Shown here piece after piece: positions 61,572-64,000 of a stretch of 64,000 nt of DNA. The translations under genes were made by a program, and so were the position numbers. Source of the DNA: VRUE01 sp036266075. Lineage in GTDB: Bacteria > Actinomycetota > Thermoleophilia > Solirubrobacterales > 70-9. Where the stretch lies: the NCBI GenBank assembly GCA_036266075.1, contig DATANV010000027.1, positions 1 to 64,000 on the forward strand, written 5' to 3'. Each line of letters opens with the position of its first letter. The stretch's first letter is position 1. Below the pieces are notes generated by a model. That model was not told the DNA's origin, did not search any database, and saw only the letters and a program-made list of their open reading frames with translations.

Positions 61572-62089
61572 TGGAGAGGATCCCCGACACTCCACTGCAG
61601 GCCAATCCATTGCTGCGCTCACTGGCAGTCCATGGCGTGGACTTCGTCGTCATCGGCGGATTGGCCGGCCTCGCTCACGGATCGGCCTATCCAACCTACG
61701 ATCTGGACATCGCGTATGCACGGGACAGGGCGAACGTTTCGCGGCTGGTCTCGGCCCTAGAGGAGATTGGGGTGACATTGCGCGGCGCGCCTGCGGAACT
61801 TCCCTTTCAGCTCGATGCGCGGACGATTGAAAATGGCTCCAACTTCACGTTCGACAGTCCATATGGCAGCTTCGACATACTCGGGGAAGCGGCCGGAATC
61901 GCTCGCTACGAGGAGCTGCGGACCGAGGCGGTCGTCGCGACTATCGCCGAAATCGAAGTCCGCGTTGCCTCGATCGATCACCTGATCGCTATGAAGCGCG
62001 CTGCCAATCGCCCCAAGGACAAGCTGATGGTCGAGGAGTACATCGTGATCGCCGACGAGCAGAAGCGGCTCGGCAAGGCGGGCGAGTAG
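61571..62089 (+). CDS. Nucleotidyltransferase-fold protein, possible toxin
   Basis: It is 172 aa. The N-terminus carries a nucleotidyltransferase motif: VDFVVIGGLAGLAHGS followed by TYDLDIAYARD, i.e. the GG(S/G)-x-DxD pattern with both metal-binding acids. The second half (VRVASIDHLIAMKRAANRPKDKLMVEEY) is the conserved helical end of this group, seen in AbiEii- and MenT-like proteins. Coupled to an XRE protein it resembles modules in which the enzyme modifies tRNA 3' ends; that role is inference. GC content is somewhat lower than in neighbouring genes. Confidence 0.75.
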   Translation: MERIPDTPLQANPLLRSLAVHGVDFVVIGGLAGLAHGSAYPTYDLDIAYARDRANVSRLVSALEEIGVTLRGAPAELPFQLDARTIENGSNFTFDSPYGSFDILGEAAGIARYEELRTEAVVATIAEIEVRVASIDHLIAMKRAANRPKDKLMVEEYIVIADEQKRLGKAGE

Positions 62090-62094
62090 TCGAA

Positions 62095-63537
62095 TCAGGC
62101 GGTCGAGAGACCGCGCGCAACCTCGACCAGCAGGCGGACGCCGATGCCGCTGGCGTCGTTGCCGGTGTAGGCGCGGCCGACGTCCCAAGCGGTGCCGGCG
62201 ATGTCGACATGCGCCCAGGGGGTGGCGCCGACGAACTCCTCGAGGAAGGCGCCGGCGTAGATCGTCCCCGCCTTGCGCTTGGCGGCGGCGTTGGTCAGGT
62301 CGGCGACGGTGCCCTTGGTCAGCTCCTTGTACTCGGGGTGGAGCGGCAGCCGCCAGACCAGCTCGCCGGTCGTCTCGCCGGCCCTTTCGACTTCGGCGGC
62401 GAGCTCGTCGTCGTTGGAGATGACCGCGGCGTAGGTCGAGCCGAGGGCGATCAGCACGGCGCCGGTGAGGGTCGCGATGTCGACGATCCGCTCGGCGCCC
62501 AGCTCGACTGCGTAGGCGAGCGCGTCGGCGAGGATCAGGCGGCCCTCGGCGTCGGTGTTGTTGACCTCGACCGTCTTGCCGTTGTACTGCGTGATCACGT
62601 CCCCGGGCTTGATCGCCGTGCCGGAAGGCATGTTCTCGGTCGAGGGGACGATCGCTACCAGGTTCACCGCGAGCCCCAGCTCGGCGATCGCGCCCACTGC
62701 CTCGATCACCGCGGCGGCGCCCGACATGTCCATCTTCATCTCGTGCATCGCGGCCGGCGGCTTCAGCGAGATGCCGCCGGTGTCGAAGGTGACGCCCTTG
62801 CCGACCAGGCCGAGCGTCGGTCCCGAGCCGCCTCCCTCGTAGCGCATGACAATCAACTTCGGCTCCTCGGTGCTGCCCTGGCTGACCGCGACGAGGCCGC
62901 CCATCTTCTTGGCGGCGACCTCTTCGCGGCCGAGCACGTCGGTGCTGACCGCGGCGTGCGCCGAGGCGATCTCACGAGCGTGGCGGCCGAGGAACGAGGG
63001 CGTCGCGACATTGGCGGGAAGGCTCTGCAGGTCGCGGGCGCGGTTCTGCGCCTCGGCGCAGACGCGGGCCGCGTTGGCAGCGCCGGCCACGCTCTCCGGA
63101 GCGAGCACCGTCAGCGACTCGACCGGGGGAGTGGGAGCGTCATCCGGATCGCCGCTGCGGAAGCGGTCGAAGCGGTAGGAGGCGAGGATCGTGCCCGTGA
63201 CCAGCGCCGCGGCGATCGCCTCCCCGTCGTCTTGCAACTCCAAGGGCAGCCAGGCGAGCTGGCGTGCCCCGAGCTTCTCGGCCTCCTTGGCGGCGAGCGC
63301 TGCCGCGACCCGCGCCCGCTCGGGCTCGAACTCCTCGCGCTTGCCGAGGCCGACGACGAGCCCGCGCCACGGTTCGTCTGGGTGGACCAGAGACAGCTCT
63401 TCGAGGTCTGCCTTGGCGTAGCTGGCTCCGAACGCCAGAGCCAGCTCGCGGGGCAGATCGTCGCCCTCGAACAGCCCGGCGACGATCAGGTCGGCCTCGA
63501 TCTGCGCGAACGGCTGTTGAGTGACCTCCACCTCCAT
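62095..63537 (-). CDS. pepA: Leucyl aminopeptidase (M17 family)
   Basis: It is 480 aa from the ATG at 63537; a longer frame reaching 63846 runs over the divergent promoter region and is rejected. The M17 catalytic domain has VGKGVTFDTGGISLKP, MKMDMSGAAAV, and the family signature NNTDAEGRLILADAL, which supply the two-metal site. It removes N-terminal residues from peptides in the cytosol. The product is of normal length. It is divergent from the thiolase gene. Confidence 0.93.
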   Translation of the reverse strand: MEVEVTQQPFAQIEADLIVAGLFEGDDLPRELALAFGASYAKADLEELSLVHPDEPWRGLVVGLGKREEFEPERARVAAALAAKEAEKLGARQLAWLPLELQDDGEAIAAALVTGTILASYRFDRFRSGDPDDAPTPPVESLTVLAPESVAGAANAARVCAEAQNRARDLQSLPANVATPSFLGRHAREIASAHAAVSTDVLGREEVAAKKMGGLVAVSQGSTEEPKLIVMRYEGGGSGPTLGLVGKGVTFDTGGISLKPPAAMHEMKMDMSGAAAVIEAVGAIAELGLAVNLVAIVPSTENMPSGTAIKPGDVITQYNGKTVEVNNTDAEGRLILADALAYAVELGAERIVDIATLTGAVLIALGSTYAAVISNDDELAAEVERAGETTGELVWRLPLHPEYKELTKGTVADLTNAAAKRKAGTIYAGAFLEEFVGATPWAHVDIAGTAWDVGRAYTGNDASGIGVRLLVEVARGLSTA

Positions 63538-63696
63538 GGCAGCCGAGTCTATGGCCTCCCATCGCGCGGTTCTCGCCCACCCATTGCGTGACCAAGCAGT
63601 CACAACTCCGTGCCCTAGCTCGCTATCGTCTCTATCAGGGCCATGCGGCCCATACGAGCCGAGATCCGGCATAAACCGACGCAGAAAGGCCGCCAG

Positions 63697-64000
63697 ATGC
63701 CCAGCACCGTCATCCTCGGAACCGCACGCACGCCCTTCGGCAAGATGGGCGGAACCCTCTCCTCGCTCGAAGCCACCGACCTCGGTGGCCAGGCGATGTC
63801 CGCGGCGCTGGAGCGCTCCGGCGTCGACCCCGAGCAGGTCCAACAAGTCGTCTTCGGCCAGGTCCTGCAGGCCGGCCAGGGGCAGATCCCCTCGCGCCAG
63901 GCGCAGATCAAGGGCGGCATTCCCAAGGAGGTCCCCTCGGAGACGATCAACAAGGTCTGCGCCTCGGGCATGCGCTCGGTCGGCCTCGCCGACATGGCGA
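63697..64000 (+). CDS. Acetyl-CoA acetyltransferase (thiolase), N-terminal part
   Basis: The first 101 residues are visible and run off the right edge. The start ATG has AAAGG 9 nt upstream. Thiolase signatures are present: ILGTARTPFGKMGGTLSSLEATDLG, then NKVCASGMRSV, in which Cys-88 is the acyl-accepting nucleophile. It condenses or cleaves acetyl-CoA units and fits the acyl-CoA genes at 55-61 kb. Confidence 0.92.
   Translation, partial: MPSTVILGTARTPFGKMGGTLSSLEATDLGGQAMSAALERSGVDPEQVQQVVFGQVLQAGQGQIPSRQAQIKGGIPKEVPSETINKVCASGMRSVGLADMA

Noticed and set aside
62095..63846. Longer start for the aminopeptidase
   Set aside because: The extra 103 codons overlap the divergent thiolase gene and its upstream region; the ATG at 63537 gives the normal family length.

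Overview
The window is GC-rich, densely coded DNA from an actinomycete-type, single-membrane bacterium. It most likely belongs to the class Thermoleophilia (Solirubrobacterales and relatives). The pointers are a complete type IV pilus set with no secretin, an actinobacterial pair of ArsA/Get3-like ATPases, an Rv1264-type adenylate cyclase, a methyltransferase-GH57-GT4 block in the order of mycobacterial Rv3030-Rv3032, many HxlR-type regulators, and secreted protein families I associate with that class. This placement is inferred; no rRNA or tRNA gene is present to confirm it.

Layout. 0-5.1 kb: secreted proteins built on one six-cysteine domain, as two tandem paralogues (a roughly 1,042-bp DNA duplication that includes the leader) and a three-domain protein behind a lipoprotein. 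5.1-8.8 kb: the primary sigma factor, an FKBP-type lipoprotein, a YihY/BrkB membrane protein and another secreted protein. 8.8-12.8 kb: four tandem paralogous winged-helix regulators with an SCP2-like C-terminal region. 13-19.5 kb: first pilus block (PilX-like protein, thioredoxin-like protein, PilB, PilT, PilC). 19.6-27.9 kb: accessory stretch with a Fic protein, a 1,022-aa membrane protein with PKD-like and OmpA-like regions, a Phd/PIN toxin-antitoxin pair and two polytopic membrane proteins. 28-37.7 kb: second pilus block, opened by a class I cyclic-di-GMP riboswitch in front of the major pilin and continuing with a secreted propeller protein, two minor pilins, the prepilin peptidase, PilM, PilN, PilO and a PilP-position protein.

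37.8-48.9 kb: an HxlR regulator, an unrecognised 549-aa protein, the ArsA pair, a ParA-FtsZ couple, gamma-glutamyltransferase, adenylate cyclase, a ZIP transporter and a decayed AbiEi-like gene. 48.9-55.3 kb: a probable polymethylated-glucan region (two methyltransferases, GH57 branching enzyme, GT4 glucosyltransferase, hexapeptide acyltransferase), interrupted by an XRE regulator and a VapBC pair. 55.3-64 kb: acyl-CoA metabolism (MeaB GTPase, acyl-CoA dehydrogenase, aldehyde dehydrogenase, PaaI-type thioesterase, thiolase), an XRE-nucleotidyltransferase pair that looks like a toxin-antitoxin module, and leucyl aminopeptidase.

The main theme is surface biology under second-messenger control. 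Cyclic-di-GMP should act on the pilin transcript, the pilus machine is encoded in two coupled blocks, and several families of secreted proteins flank it. Across these exported proteins Glu and Lys codons shift from GAG/AAG to GAA/AAA, often after the membrane segment within one gene. Four copies of a roughly 50-bp palindromic repeat lie just behind stop codons across the window.
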